Positions 10,301-21,117 of a stretch of DNA of 64,000 bases are shown here, in pieces (the stretch's first letter is position 1; every line of letters starts with the position of its first letter). The stretch covers positions 1,054,001 to 1,118,000 of the forward strand of contig CM036753.1 of assembly GCA_020796225.1 (NCBI GenBank). The letters run 5' to 3'. The position numbers and the translations under genes are program-made. The notes under the pieces were generated by a model. It was not told where the DNA came from. It made no database searches and was given only the letters and a program-made list of their open reading frames with translations. This DNA is from Arion vulgaris. Taxonomy: Eukaryota; Mollusca; Gastropoda; Stylommatophora; Arionidae.

Positions 10301-10932
10301 GTGGAAGCAGCACATCAACAAGCAGCAGCAAAGGCCAGGAGGAAGTTAGCCATCCTGAGAAAATTAAGTGGAACCACATGGGGCGCCAGTCAAAAATACT
10401 TAAAAATATTTATCAGCAGGGCATACGACCACACCTGGAATATGGGTCAGCTGCATGGTCTCCAGCATCGAATACCACATTAGGAGAACTGGATAAGGTG
10501 CAAAACCAGGCGCTTCGTGTCATCACATGAGTAATGAAATCAACACCAATAGTGGAGATGGAAAGAGTGGGGGAATACAAGCACTGAGAGAACGCAGAGA
10601 CACAAAAGTGATGACGCAGGCAGAAAAGTTTCTGAGATGCCAAGCCATCCAATGGAAAACAGATTCCAAAATCTAGCATTGGGGTGGCTGAAAAGAAGCA
10701 GCTTTATTCACCAGGCCAAATGACTGAATAGTCAAACCTCAGACCTGCCAAAGTTGGCATTCCTCAAAGTCTGTGCCAGAGCAAACCCCTTGGAAAGAGG
10801 AGACTGGGCCAGAAGTATGTATCCAGACAGAAGTGAAAGGAATACTCGACAAGGATGAGCAGAACAGCATACATACAACGCAAGACAGTCACTCCAGTTT
10901 ATTGATGAAGAATACCCACATGACCTCTGGGT
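10301..10932 (+). pseudogene. RT thumb and connection region
   Basis: Includes KARRKLAILRKLSGTTWGAS, close to the thumb block of the copy at 1-2,079, and then a decayed connection in mixed frames. Confidence 0.75.
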
Positions 10933-11578
10933 CCGGGTATACACGGATGGGTCAGCAGAAAATGCAGTGAAGAATGGAGGAGCAGGTGTGTACATAGAAT
11001 ACCCAAACAACGCTAGAGATGCGATTAAAGTACCAACGGGGAAATTATGTCACAACTTTGATGCAGAAATTCAGGTAATCAAGGTGGCAACTGAAAAACT
11101 GTTGAATACCAGACCCGATCCTCAACCTGTTATATTTTTGACTGATGCAAAATCAGCACTCCAAGCACTTCAGTCCAGAAAATTGCCAGGTCTACAGACC
11201 CTGTTGTCTAAATTGTCCAAGCATCGCAGGGTCGTCTTGCAGTGGATACCCTCTCACTGTGGAATGCCAGGAAATGAAACAGCAGACCGATTGGCCAAGG
11301 AAGGTGCTGCAGGAGAGCAGCCGGATGTGCCAGTTACCTACCACCAAAAGAAAAGGATGATTAAATCAATCAGAAAGCCACAAATACCAACACAAGACGA
11401 TTACTATAGTATGAGCAGATTGGAACAAGTTGTTCTTCTGCGCCTAGAACAGACACAATCGACTCCGCAACCACATGTATACAAAATTCAAGATTGGCAA
11501 TTCAGCCATGTGTACATGTGGACAGGCAACCAGACTGCAGAGCACATACTTCAAGACTGCCCGAATATGATACACTGA
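10933..11578 (+). CDS. RNase H and C-terminal region, open but partial
   Basis: Open through all four RNase H acidic residues: YTDGSAENA, the Glu in FDAEIQ, the Asp in IFLTDAKSAL, and NETADRLAKEG. It continues into a TAEHILQDCP tail as in the element at 623-2,047. Coding continues in another frame to about 11,700 (THWPNETTLDRKLHG). It is a piece of a polyprotein without its own start codon. Confidence 0.85.
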
Positions 11579-11664
11579 GGCAAACTCACTGGCCTAACGA
11601 AACAACACTCGACAGAAAACTACACGGACCTCTGTGGGGATACAAAAAGACAGTGGTTTATACA

Positions 11665-11838
11665 GAGACAACATTGAATATATAGACAATATTTCAAGCG
11701 AACGAAAGGAAGGAAAGATACAAGAGACAACACTGAATATATAGACATATTTCAAGCGAACGAAAGGAAGGAAAGATACAAGAGACAACATTGAATATAT
11801 AGACAATATTTCAAGCGAACGAAAGGAAGGAAGGAAGG
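11665..11838 (+). repeat. 59-bp tandem repeat, 3 copies, at LINE 3' end
   Basis: Units start at 11,665, 11,724 and 11,782 and share GAGACAACATTGAATATATA and TTTCAAGCGAACGAAAGGAA. The first unit is the C-terminal coding end of the retroelement, so the repeat arose by duplication of the element's own 3' end. Confidence 0.9.
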
Positions 11839-12328
11839 ATGTCATATTTTTCGCATGTGGCTTGCAGTGCATTTATGTGTTGTTGAAGTATGTGTTCGCT
11901 GTTGTAAATTATACTCTAATCATCTGCAAAGAGTAGTTCGTTGATTAAATTGTAGTTGTTATCGAGGTTGTTATCTGTCTTGGTTTCTTGCGTTATCCTG
12001 TCTATGTAAATATTGAAAAGTATAGGGGAAAGCACATCAAGGTGCAAGGTCAACAGTCATTAACAACAACAACCAAAAAACCGGAGAAACACGGAGATTT
12101 CAGATTATTGGTAACAAAATGACATAAAACATCGACAAATTAGTTTCAGCACATCAAGCTCAGTTCTATCACTAACAATATTATATTTTTTTAATAACAT
12201 ATTTTTTGAGTCATACTGTGAGCAAAACATCAAGATTTATATTATCTTCCAATAAAATAACTGAAAAATGTGTCCTTGTTTTTCATTGTAAATAAAATTT
12301 TACCCAATCAAACTACTACTTTCACTAT
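11839..12328. other. Unassigned stretch
   Basis: AT-rich; no coding signal or known repeat recognised. Confidence 0.5.
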
Positions 12329-12406
12329 CAAATCATTCATTGAAAAAGGGGCGCTATAAAATTATTCATTGAAAAAGGGGGCGCTCAATGAAAAAAGGCT
12401 GGAAAC
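12329..12406. repeat. Short tandem repeat with GGGGCGCT
   Basis: Three imperfect units of TCATTGAAAAAGGGG(G)CGCT just downstream (in element sense) of a PLE fragment. Confidence 0.7.
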
Positions 12407-12995
12407 CTATGTTCTAGAGCAAATCGACTGTGATCATTAGATGAACATGATCGGATGGCTGTGACCGGGACATCGATCCCCCAAATTGTCAATTCCTTTG
12501 AAATGAGTGACATGAGGGTCACAGAGCTTTTGGGTATATCAGTAGTGTTGGCCGAAACGATCACTAAGCATTTTGCCTGTTTCGCTGATATATGCCTTGT
12601 CACAGCGTTTACAAGTGATGGCGTAGATTATATTGCGGAACTCGCATGTAAAACGATCCTCAATAACAAACGTGACTTTTGGAAAAATACAGTCCGGGTC
12701 TGTATCACATAAGACATTTTGGTATCGCCAACGACCACCACGGACGGTGCCAAAATGACTCTAGGCATTGGATTTAAGGCGGCTGTGTACCAACATATCC
12801 TTAAGACTTCTGTCCCGTCTGTAAGCCACCAGTTGGTAGTTTTAGAAGACTGAACGTGTCTCAGGATACGATTTTAGAATAGACAAGTGACGGAATAAAA
12901 CTTGTTTCACCAGAGAACTATGATTCGCTATAGAGAAGTAATGTGTGGGTGAGACGGGTGAGTAGAGGAAGACACTGGAACCATTCTGCAGTCTT
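12400..12995 (-). pseudogene. Penelope-like element, GIY-YIG fragment 1
   Basis: On the - strand the sequence encodes, in mixed frames, the Cys-rich linker (about 12,720-12,790), the YIAAI/KRCDKAYISETGK region of the GIY-YIG nuclease, and the segment that becomes ALEHRF near the 3' end. It corresponds to the same region as the better copies at 57,030-57,530 and 59,626-60,060 but is more diverged. The RT is absent. Confidence 0.75.
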
Positions 12996-13055
12996 CTAAC
13001 TGAGATCAGAACATTTATGGCATCATCTACTGAACAATTTGATGAGGAACTTGAT

Positions 13056-13320
13056 AGTTACAAGATTTCGTTTTACTTGACAGATATTGTATTCAAATTA
13101 AATTACAAGATTTCGTTTTACTTGACAGATATTATATTCAAATTAAGTTACAAGATTTCTTTATTGACAGATATTATATTCAAATTAGTTGCAAGTTTCT
13201 GTTTACTTGACAGATATTATATTCAAATTAGTTACAAGATTTCGTTTTACGACAGATATTATATTCTAATTAAGTTACAAGTTTTTCGTTTTTGAAAATA
13301 TTATATTCAAATTAAATTAT
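13056..13320. repeat. About 45-bp minisatellite, 6 copies
   Basis: Units share TTACAAGATTTCGTTTTACT and GACAGATATTATATTCAAAT. Small deletions vary the unit length. Confidence 0.9.
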
Positions 13321-13689
13321 TTGAATCTGGAGTTACAAAAAAAAGACGGGCCATCTCAGATATGATAGTTCGATAAACTTTTTTAAAAAAAGAAATTACA
13401 GCTTTGAATTGAGCATTAAAACAGAAAATCACTTTCTCATTTTCCCAAAATTTGAAATCTATTGCTGAATCTATCAGTGACGGTGTAAGTGATCTTCTTC
13501 GTTTTGAACAACATTTTGAACGTCTTACTGTCTTATTTGGTCACAGATTTAGTCAGTGTTCAACCCTTGAGCCAATTATAATGTTTATCAATAAACCATT
13601 CGCTTCTGTGGATGTAACTGAACTTGGAAGTAGGTCTGTGAAGTTTTCGAAAAATATAATCTTGAAGAGTTAGAATTATAAATCTTAAA
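13321..13689. other. Unassigned stretch
   Basis: A 73-codon frame (13,452-13,673, +) has no recognised motif. Confidence 0.5.
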
Positions 13690-13850
13690 TTCCAGAAACC
13701 TGTGCCTTGCAGGTCGGCTGGGGACAGCCAATGGCTAACGGAGAGCAAACCCAGTAAATGCTGACTGAAATCGGAAAATCGCCGAAGGATAAGCACCAGA
13801 GCTCCAAATGGCGCTGAAGATGTGACGAATCACATCCGTTCTTGGTTTAG
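13690..13850 (-). repeat. Dispersed repeat family R1, copy 3
   Basis: The reverse complement matches the copy at 5,456 over CACATCTTCAGCGCCATTTG, TCTGGTGCTTATCCTTCGGC and TTTACTGGGTTTGCTCTCCG. It directly abuts the 3' end of the PLE that starts at about 13,855. Confidence 0.75.
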
Positions 13851-13854
13851 GCTA

Positions 13855-14600
13855 TTTATATAGTGAAACACGTAATAACAAGCAATGGTTTTACTAAATA
13901 CAAAAACAATGACAACACAGCAACGTTTCGACCAAAAGACCTTTATAAACAAACGAAACAACAGGAGTGACGAAATTTTACAGCAATACAAAAAGACTTT
14001 GACAAAGATACAACGGTCAAAAAATGAATGAAAATATGTCACTAAAAACGAATAACGAAATAAATGCAGAAAAACTAGAAGTGGAAAAGAAGAGAAACAA
14101 TAAAAAATCAAGTAAATATATGACATATACATTTAACATATACACATATAAAATATAATCGACACTCAGGCGCAGAGCACGAGGCAGGCCAAGAACACGA
14201 TGGATAGATAATATCTCATGAAATATGGACTGACAAGCGCAACACACCTGGCACAAGATAGAAAACTAACTCTCCACGGCTTAACAGCAAATGTGGTTAA
14301 GATAAGATAAGATAAGACATAAAATATGGAGCATGAGAAAAGAAAGTACTAAGAAGCATAGGAATGTAGAGCGTTGAGTCCATGAGGTCGCAAGGTACCA
14401 TATAACGAAATAAAACGATTCTCCAGAGCAAATTGACTACGATCATCAGAGGGGCATGATCGGATGGCCAGACCTGGGCGTCACGAGCTCCCAAATGGTC
14501 AGTTCCATTGAAATGAGTGGATACAGGGGTCACAAAGCATTGGCGTATATCGCGTAAGTGTTGGCCGAAACGGTCACTGAGCATTTTACCTTGTCACTCA
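13855..14600 (-). mobile_element. Penelope-like element, 3' part, interrupted
   Basis: Going right to left, it has part of the GIY-YIG nuclease (14,584-14,440: LSDRFGQHLRDIRQC), the 3' untranslated region, and the terminal repeat at 13,855-13,990 with the block AACGTTTCGACCAAAAG. A 162-bp LINE tail sits inside the 3' region (14,157-14,318). The frame of the nuclease is broken (DAQVWPSDHAP instead of DAQVTAIRS). Confidence 0.85.
14157..14318 (+). mobile_element. Short LINE 3' end inserted in PLE, 9-bp TSD
   Basis: The insert encodes the end of a LINE ORF (GRPRTRWIDN, then LTSATHLAQDRK, LHGLTANVV) and finishes with a (GATAA)n tail. It is flanked by ATAAAATAT at 14,148-14,156 and 14,319-14,327. 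Comparison with the uninterrupted PLE copies at 46,770 and 59,590 shows that the PLE sequence resumes after the insert. This is an extremely 5'-truncated retrotransposition. Confidence 0.8.
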
Positions 14601-14797
14601 GCTCCCCCACCAATAATATATTCGTTAGTCATTCAGAACATATATTGACAGCTAACAGCAGCTATAAGAATAGACACAAAGATTGGAACTTTCCAGAAGA
14701 TCAAAAAGGGTGTTAGTCAAGGATGCGTATTATCACCAGACATGTTTTCACTGTATTGTAAACATTTTTAGGTATATAAAGCGCAGCCATCATAAAT

Positions 14798-15153
14798 AAG
14801 CTGTTGTGAAAACATGTGGCTTACTTATTCATGGATAACTGATGAGAGACTACCATAAGCTGATGTAAGTACACTAGTAATCATATATAAATTACTCTAA
14901 GTATTCTATATAAAATTAAACTAAAATAGTATGTGAGAGCAACAACTATAGCTACTCATCATAAAACGTCTTCTGTAATACACACATGCATCCAACAACA
15001 AGTTTCTAACATCTGCAAGATGTATTGTCTAGATCGGCGCTTCCCAATGAGTAACAGATAATACGTAAGTCTGTGAGAATACCACCTGCCTCAGCCTGTG
15101 AAACGTCACATGGCGTATTGACCGCTCTTTGCGCTGAGACCATTATAGAGAAG
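14798..15153 (+). repeat. Dispersed repeat X, copy 1
   Basis: About 355 bp almost identical to 56,311-56,668, including ACATGTGGCTTACTTATTCA, AGCAACAACTATAGCTACTC and TGTATTGTCTAGATCGGCG. High identity implies recent dispersal. Non-coding. Confidence 0.85.
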
Positions 15154-15195
15154 TCTGTCGTATAAAGGTATTCCTGGAATAGTCTGTAGAGGAGA

Positions 15196-15352
15196 CAGTG
15201 GCGGCTCGTCACTAAGGCCAGTGGTGCCGAGTCCTACCAAAATCATGTATAACTAATATTTAAACACTAATATATAGCCTAAACTAAAACCATGATTTTT
15301 CCGAAAATGTTTGTCTGGCCGCACCAACAAAATCGATCACGAGCCGCCACTG
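15196..15352. mobile_element. 157-bp MITE with hAT-like inverted ends
   Basis: Perfect 14-bp inverted ends CAGTGGCGGCTCGT (15,196-15,209) and ACGAGCCGCCACTG (15,339-15,352). CAGTGGCGGCT ends are typical of hAT-type non-autonomous elements; the flanking 8-mers (AGAGGAGA and GTAGGACA) are not a clean target duplication. It sits in a LINE between RT blocks. Confidence 0.65.
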
Positions 15353-16159
15353 GTAGGACATATCATAAATAACCTGAGATACGCTGATGATACTGTCTTA
15401 ATAGCAAGAAATGAAATGGAGCTCCAGAAATTAGTTTATAAGGTTGTAACAGGAAGTAACAACAAAGGACTCAGTTTGAATATTAAGAAGACAGAAGTTA
15501 TGATCATATCAAAAAAGCAGATCTTGTCAAAATGCACCATCACAGTAAATGGGACTGATCTAAGACAAGTGCAGCAATTTAAATACCACGGAGTACTGGT
15601 AACATCAGATGGCAGATACCGATCAGAAATAAAGAGCAGAATAGGACAAGCGAAAACATAATTCCTGAAAATGAGATTCATTATCTGCAACAAGTCCTTG
15701 TCAATTCCTATCAGAATGCGAGTTATTCAGTGCTACATAGAACCAATACTGACATACGGATTTTAGTCATGGACAATGAACACACAGATCGAAAAATCTC
15801 TGAGGGCCACAGAAATATGGTTTTACAGAAGAATGATGAGAATCCAATGGACTGCTAAAATGAATAATGTTGAGGTGTTGAATGAGATCAAGACATCGAG
15901 AAAGCTTATCATCAATATAAGAAAGAGGCAGTCATCAATTTTCGGGCATGTGATGAGGAAGGGAGGTTTAGAACACATTGTGACAATCAGTAAAATCGAG
16001 GGTAGACAAGACAGAGGAAGACAGAGAAAATTTTGGATGGCCTGACTTCATGGCACGGAAGGGCGTCAACATCTGAGTTGATAGCAAACACCAACGACAG
16101 AGATTTGGGGAGATTCATGATCTTCTACGCCTTCCGGCACGGCACCTGATGATGATGAT

Positions 16160-16330
16160 CTTTGTCAAAGTCTTTTGTAGTGTACTGTGCAATTCGTCAC
16201 TCCTGTTGGTTCGTTTGCTTGATAAAGGCCTTTGGTCGAAACGTTGCTGTGTATCGTCATTGTTTTTGTAAAACTACATTACTTTGTTATTACATGTTTC
16301 GCCATTGCTACAAAGTTTGACTGCAGTCTT
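16160..16330 (+). mobile_element. PLE terminal repeat, solo
   Basis: Contains CTTTGTCAAAGTC, then TTGCTTGATAAAGGCCTTT, then GGTCGAAACGTTGCTGTG, ending with TTGACTGCAGTC. It matches the ends of the PLE copies in the window, but no coding sequence is attached on its left. It abuts the tail of the LINE at 14,630-16,155. Confidence 0.8.
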
Positions 16331-16744
16331 CATCTATATTGATTTTACTTCGATGTTGATATATCACAATAAGAACGATCAAAATGGCCGAAAAGAACGA
16401 ACGAGAAGAAGAGATATCCAAGAAGATATATATTTGAAATCATCTCAGGTTACGTATGACAATTTCTGGATTTGGTGGACACGAATAAATCCTAATGATT
16501 AATAGCGTTGCCCTGAAAATATATTCCTGCTTTAGTTCAACATGTCAAGTCTTGTTTTAATCTATGAACATTATCAAAGATAAAAACCGATCCTGCCTGA
16601 CAGATACACAGTTAAATGAGCACTAAGAGCAGCCTGTACCAATTACACACCAGAATTTCTTCAGCTTGCAGCGAATATGTAGGACCATATTTCCCACTAA
16701 TTATATGAAATATTACAACGTTTAAAAATGATTTTTAGCCGTTG
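16331..16744. other. Unassigned stretch
   Basis: No recognised domain; the 72-codon frame at 16,284-16,502 overlaps the PLE end and is probably not a gene. Confidence 0.5.
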
Positions 16745-16895
16745 TAATATCTTTGTCAAAGTCTATATGTGGTGTTCTGTGACATTCGCCATTTTTGTTG
16801 TATCATGTGCTTGATAAAGGCCTTTTGGTCGGAACGTTGCTGTGTATTGTCATTGTTTTTGTATTTTGTAAAACTACAGTACTTTGTTACCTGGG
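16745..16895 (+). mobile_element. PLE terminal repeat, solo, second copy
   Basis: Contains CTTTGTCAAAGTC, GCTTGATAAAGGCCTTTTGG and GTTGCTGTGTATTGTCATTG, as in the copy at 16,160. Direct orientation relative to that copy, about 585 bp apart. Confidence 0.8.
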
Positions 16896-16904
16896 GAGGA
16901 TTTT

Positions 16905-17430
16905 TCCTGCAAACGGAAGAATAACTAATGAAATTCAACACAGACGCAACAAAAGCAAATCAAATGATAGGACAAATGGCACCAATTTTAAAATGCAAAC
17001 ATATCACCATGAATACAAAAAGAGCAATGTTCAACACAAACTTTCTCTCCACATTATGCTACCAGTGCCAAACTTGAACACTGACAACAAATGATAGAAG
17101 AAAACTAGTCACGACAGAGATGAAGTATCTACGCAGAATGCTGGGTGTAACAAGAAGAGACCGGTTGAGAAATGAAGACATCAGGAAAAATGTGGGTTCA
17201 ACATCAGTACTAGACTTCATCAAGAAACAACAAATTAAATGGTTCGGCCACGTAAGCAGATTACCAACAGACTGTGCACATCAAAGAGCAATGCTGCTCC
17301 GATACAATGGGTACAGAGCAAAAGGCCGGCCACGCAAAAGATGGACCTCAGAGATAATAGAGGCGACGAAAGACTATCTACGAAGCGCATACAAGGCCCG
17401 TTTTAGAAATCTCTTCTTGACCTGACGCTG
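16905..17430 (+). pseudogene. Non-LTR element C-terminal region
   Basis: Reads GRITNEIQHRRNKS, then across a break KLVTTEMKYLRRMLGVTRRD, RNEDIRKNVG, LDFIKKQQIKWFGHVSRLP and KGRPRKRWTSEII. These are the ordered blocks downstream of RT in a common LINE family. The last 101 codons (17,120-17,425) are open. A related copy is at 32,780-33,330. Confidence 0.82.
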
Positions 17431-18249
17431 TGAGGCAAACAGGATTGGAGAAAAGAAAGACAGTACTATGTTATTACGTGTTTCACTAAAAAATATCCGG
17501 TCATCAGAAAAGTATACGTGGAACACATAATTTAAATGGAATTGAAAGAAAGAAGAAGTAGCTGCTGAGATGTGAGTTAAAAAAACTGGAAAAAAATTTG
17601 GAACACACCAACAACTTCCTGTTTCCATGCCGCAAGGGCGCAGACATTTTTGTTCAATGCTCGTTTGTGTTGGTTAATGCATTGGTATAACGAAAATTAC
17701 GCAACTAATAGATGTTGTATAACATTAAGAATAATAATTATATAATATAGATAAATTGTTTGCTTAAATCAGATACCACCTGAGACATATAATAAATTAT
17801 ACAGCAAGTACATATTTTGTAAAGTAGAATATATCCTGTCGATTTGTAATCTCTGGTGGTATGTCGACATTTAAAATTGCTTCAGTGAAACTCCTCTACA
17901 ACCTGGTTCAGCGAACAGTCTGTGTCAATTTTGAATATCACGTCAGATCTATTTTGTCAAAACCACTTGCCAACTTGTTCTGTCCTGTCATTCCCCACAC
18001 TCTTCTACACCAAACTCATTTAATTCAGCATTAAGGAACAAAGAGAGTGAAAGTTTTAAAAATAGTGAGAACACGAAACGCTGCAATGACCCAATCCAGC
18101 AATCAGAGCTCAGCTTGCTCCATTCAGGAAAGCAGTTAAAGAGCAGGTAGGTTCTAACTGAATATTGCTAAAGTATGGGTAATAACAGTGGTAATAATTA
18201 TGTTTACAGTAAACAGTTTTAAAATTGAACATGCTTCCTTTTCTGTGTA
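17431..18249. other. Unassigned stretch
   Basis: No recognisable gene or repeat family on either strand. Confidence 0.5.
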
Positions 18250-18450
18250 ATCTACAAAGTCATCAGAAATTCTGTGAAATCATTGCAGGAACTGGTAACA
18301 CTAATGACTAATAGCTCAGATTGAGTACTCTCCTCCACCGTTCTCGATCCCCAGCCATCCTTTGCACGGTTGTCCCAAGTATGTATCTCCGACTCCACTG
18401 TTCTCCTCCAGGTTTTGTTGTCTGTTTTCTTTCCAATTCCCACCTGAATC
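18250..18450 (-). pseudogene. Non-LTR C-terminal fragment (WRRTVE type)
   Basis: The - strand reads KTWRRTVESEIHTWDNRAKD, similar in kind to the ends at 4,840 and 24,130. Short and 5'-truncated. Confidence 0.55.
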
Positions 18451-18499
18451 CAATTCTCAATTACCTATCCGGTTTCACTAGTTTCAGCATCTACACTCT

Positions 18500-18785
18500 T
18501 GTTGTCTGAAGTAAAGTAAAGGAACCCTTTCATACCTCGTGGTATATAGGTCAATACAGTGTTAGGCCTGTATTTTTTCATTGACGATCGGCACCACGAT
18601 GGGTGATGTGGTCAGCATCGCATGACACGCCTTTACTTTCGGCCTGTCTGGTACCCAGTTGGCTGATTCGACCTAGGAACCCAAATGCTTGATGGGGAAA
18701 AAATTCACGCACGTGCGAGGAGCTGAACCCAGACACTGGCCTTGCGAGCGAGTTCACTAACAACTACGCTACAGCGGGTGTTGTC
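18500..18785 (-). mobile_element. tRNA-derived SINE, type S2
   Basis: On the - strand the head carries an A-box-like GTAGCGTAGTTGTTAG and a B-box-like GGTTCAGCTCC (18,719-18,729, reverse complement), followed by a unique body and a (TTTAC)n-like end near 18,500. RNA polymerase III internal promoter layout supports a SINE. Only one copy is seen here, so the family is not confirmed. Confidence 0.6.
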
Positions 18786-18827
18786 TGAGGTGATACTTAA
18801 TTAGTTGATATTGACACTGGCAGGGAC

Positions 18828-19380
18828 AGCTAGCATATCAAACTTTATTTCACTGACAACTATCATATATATCAGACTTTATTTCACGGACAACTAACAT
18901 ATCAGACTTTATTTCACTGACTTAACATATCAGACTTTATTTCACTGACAACTAACATATCAGACTATTTCACTGACAACTATCACATCAGACTTTATTT
19001 CACTGACAACTATCATATCAGACTTTTATTTCACTGACAACTATCATATCAGACTTATTGTGACAACTAACATATCAGACTTTGTTTACTGACAACTAAC
19101 ATATCAGACTTTATTTCACTGACAACTATCATATCCAGACTTTATTTAATGACAACTATCATATCAGACTTTATTGTGACCTTTATCATATCAGACTTTA
19201 TTTCGCTAAACCTTCTCCTTATCAGACTTTATTTCGCTGACAACTATCATATGAACTTTATTTTACTGACAACTATCATATCAGACTTTATTTCCTGGAC
19301 CTTTAACATATCAGACTTTATTTCACTGACAACTTACATATTGCAACATCTGTATCAGACTTTGTTCATGACAGCTATCA
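18828..19380. repeat. About 30-bp minisatellite, roughly 18 copies
   Basis: Units share ATATCAGACTTTATTTCACT and GACAACTA. Unit length varies through small deletions. It ends about 140 bp before the first recognised GARS exon. Confidence 0.95.
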
Positions 19381-19523
19381 GATAGTGATGTGTATTTTGA
19401 TGGATTTAACATACTAACATTTTCTTCCAGCATAATCTTGATAGTTTTCTTAAAACTGTTAACAATCTACCAATATTGCTAATTGTGATGTTATTGTTTT
19501 ATATGTGATCATCTTATTTTCAG

Positions 19524-19622
19524 GGAATGTTGTGAAACAATTGAAAGCTGATGGAGCTGTTGACATTGACATTCAGAAACAGTTCCTGAACTGAAACATA
19601 GAAGAAGGCTTTGGAAGATAGA
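19524..19622 (+). CDS. GARS1: GARS exon: WHEP domain
   Basis: After TTTTCAG it reads GNVVKQLKADGAVDIDIQKQ, then, one base out of frame, PELKHRRRLWK. This is the helix-turn-helix WHEP domain found at the N-terminus of animal GlyRS, which binds tRNA or partner synthetases. A probable donor is GTAATT at 19,623. One frameshift after QKQ. Confidence 0.85.
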
Positions 19623-19624
19623 GT

Positions 19625-20219
19625 AATTTGAGATGTTATCTTAGATGACATAGTCAATAATTCATGTTTTTTAATTAGAAGATAAGGTCATGTTGAGGAG
19701 AGAACAGAAAACTGACCCTTACGACAGTATCATGAATTGTTAACATTAGTACGTAAAGAACCTTTGGCAGACGAAAGCGTGGAAGTAGCTGTAAAGCCAC
19801 TGCCTGAGCAAAATGCATTGCAAAGATTAAGAGCAAAATTAGGAAAAAAATATTCACCATCTTCAACATGACATTTAGGAGCCTCGACAGTTAGGCAGAG
19901 ATTGTGAACTGTCTACTAAGATCTTCCTGGTATAAGAAAGAGATTGTAACACAGATGGCTACTCACCAAAATGTAACATTGATGGTACTATCAATCAGTA
20001 AAGTACTACACTGCAGTTGTACAGGTATAAACAATGATAGTCTTTAAGTGTCAGCAATATGGACAGATAGTTGGGGAAGAGACATGGTCAACAAACAGTA
20101 TGTATAACATAACTTCGATGTAAATCCACTTTACAAGCATCTACCATCATCTTACAGTGTATGCTCTCTCTGTCTTTAGTTAGAACAAATTCCAACTTTG
20201 GATATTCATGTGTTCAACT
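19625..20219. other. GARS intron, unassigned
   Basis: No repeat family or gene recognised in this part of the intron. Confidence 0.5.
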
Positions 20220-20221
20220 AC

Positions 20222-20505
20222 AAATGTCTGTATAAGAAAGTAAATGCCACTCTCACAAAATGTCTGTATATGAAAATGCAAATCTCACAAAATGTCTGTG
20301 TAAGAAAATGAAAATGCAGCAACTCTCACCAAAATGTCTGTATATGAAAATGCAACTCTCACAAAATGTCTGTATGAAAATGAAAATGCAACTCTCACAA
20401 AATGTGTATAAATGAAAATGCAACTCTCTACAAAATGTGTATAAGAAAATGAGAATGCAACTCTCACAAAATGTCTGTATAGAAAGCAAATCTCACAATC
20501 AAAAG
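20222..20505. repeat. About 38-bp minisatellite, 7-8 copies (GARS intron)
   Basis: Units share CTCACAAAATGTCTGTAT and GAAAATGCAA with variable middle lengths. Confidence 0.9.
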
Positions 20506-20595
20506 TGAAATGCAAAATGCACCTGAATTGCAGGTTCTGCTGAATGAAGAAATGTTAGTTTTGTGATTACAGTTTTTTTTTTTCTTTCGTCGCTT

Positions 20596-20931
20596 TCAAC
20601 TCAGGCAAAGTTCCATCTCTGAGCTGATTTTGCGTGAAAATCTGTTTTTTTCCAATTTCTTACAATGGCAGCAGCGTGCACATTGTAAGTACTTCCCACT
20701 GGCAACCGTGTGCTCAATGTACTCAGTAATTAGTATTCCTAAGCCATACAGGCAGATTTTCTCCGACTTGAGAGTACTCATATTGTCGTCCTGGGTAATT
20801 CCGGTTTCGAACAAATGCCGGACAGTAGGTTCGAACCGAGCTATGAGGCGTCTCTGGCCATGGTGACTACTATCAGCTACTCTCAAGAGGCAGTCCCCGT
20901 GAGGTGCAGTAATCAATTTGATGTTGTTCAT
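20596..20931 (-). CDS. Unassigned 111-codon ORF
   Basis: Open on the - strand inside a GARS intron. It contains a Cys/His-rich stretch (CARCCHCKKLEKN) near the C-terminus and an AHxxGD-like TAPHGDCLLRV start. I do not recognise the family. It may be a relic of a mobile element or a chance frame; the composition is less AT-rich than the surrounding intron. Confidence 0.25.
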   Translation of the reverse strand: MNNIKLITAPHGDCLLRVADSSHHGQRRLIARFEPTVRHLFETGITQDDNMSTLKSEKICLYGLGILITEYIEHTVASGKYLQCARCCHCKKLEKNRFSRKISSEMELCLS

Positions 20932-21001
20932 TAGCTATCATATAATGATATACTAAAAGCTCTTGGTTCTTCGTTACTGTGTTTGTCATCTAACTTTGCA
21001 G

Positions 21002-21100
21002 GAACTTGCATTAGCTCAGAGGATGATTTTGATCGTCTCAAGATGGAAGATCTGCTGAAACAGAAATTCTTCATGTTAATCATTTTCTATTTATGTGGTA
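21002..21100 (+). CDS. GARS1: GARS exon: end of WHEP linker, start of catalytic core
   Basis: Follows TTTGCAG. Reads ELALA, then one base out of frame DDFDRLKMEDLLKQKFF, which matches the conserved linker before the catalytic core. The 3' boundary is uncertain; GTAGTA near 21,105 is a possible donor. Confidence 0.8.
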
Positions 21101-21117
21101 GTACCAGATATTTAGAG

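Larger units (their letters stand above)
8278..11838 (+). mobile_element. I-like non-LTR retrotransposon, long degenerate copy
   Basis: Domain order endonuclease (8,280-8,700), RT (9,175-10,300), connection (10,300-10,930) and RNase H (10,930-11,580) on one strand matches a nearly full ORF2 that starts inside the endonuclease. Frame breaks separate every domain. Its end is tandemly triplicated (11,665-11,838). No clear target duplication was found. Confidence 0.9.
14630..16155 (+). pseudogene. Non-LTR retrotransposon RT and C-terminus, interrupted
   Basis: RT begins at about 14,660 with IGTFQKIKKGVSQGCVLSPD (the block before the active site). It is interrupted at about 14,760 and resumes at 15,355 with HIINNLRYADDTVLIA, the YADD active site. 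It then runs through NIKKTEVM, a stop near 15,660, and the C-terminal EIWFYRRMMRIQWT and SIFGHVMRKGGLEH blocks to 16,045. A GATGATGATGAT tail ends it at about 16,155. The interruption consists of repeat X (14,798-15,153) and a small MITE (15,196-15,352). Confidence 0.85.

Noticed and set aside
13830..14256. Hydrophobic - strand ORFs (100 and 79 codons)
   Set aside because: They cover the PLE 3' region and terminal repeat; the same non-coding sequence occurs in other PLE copies with different frames.
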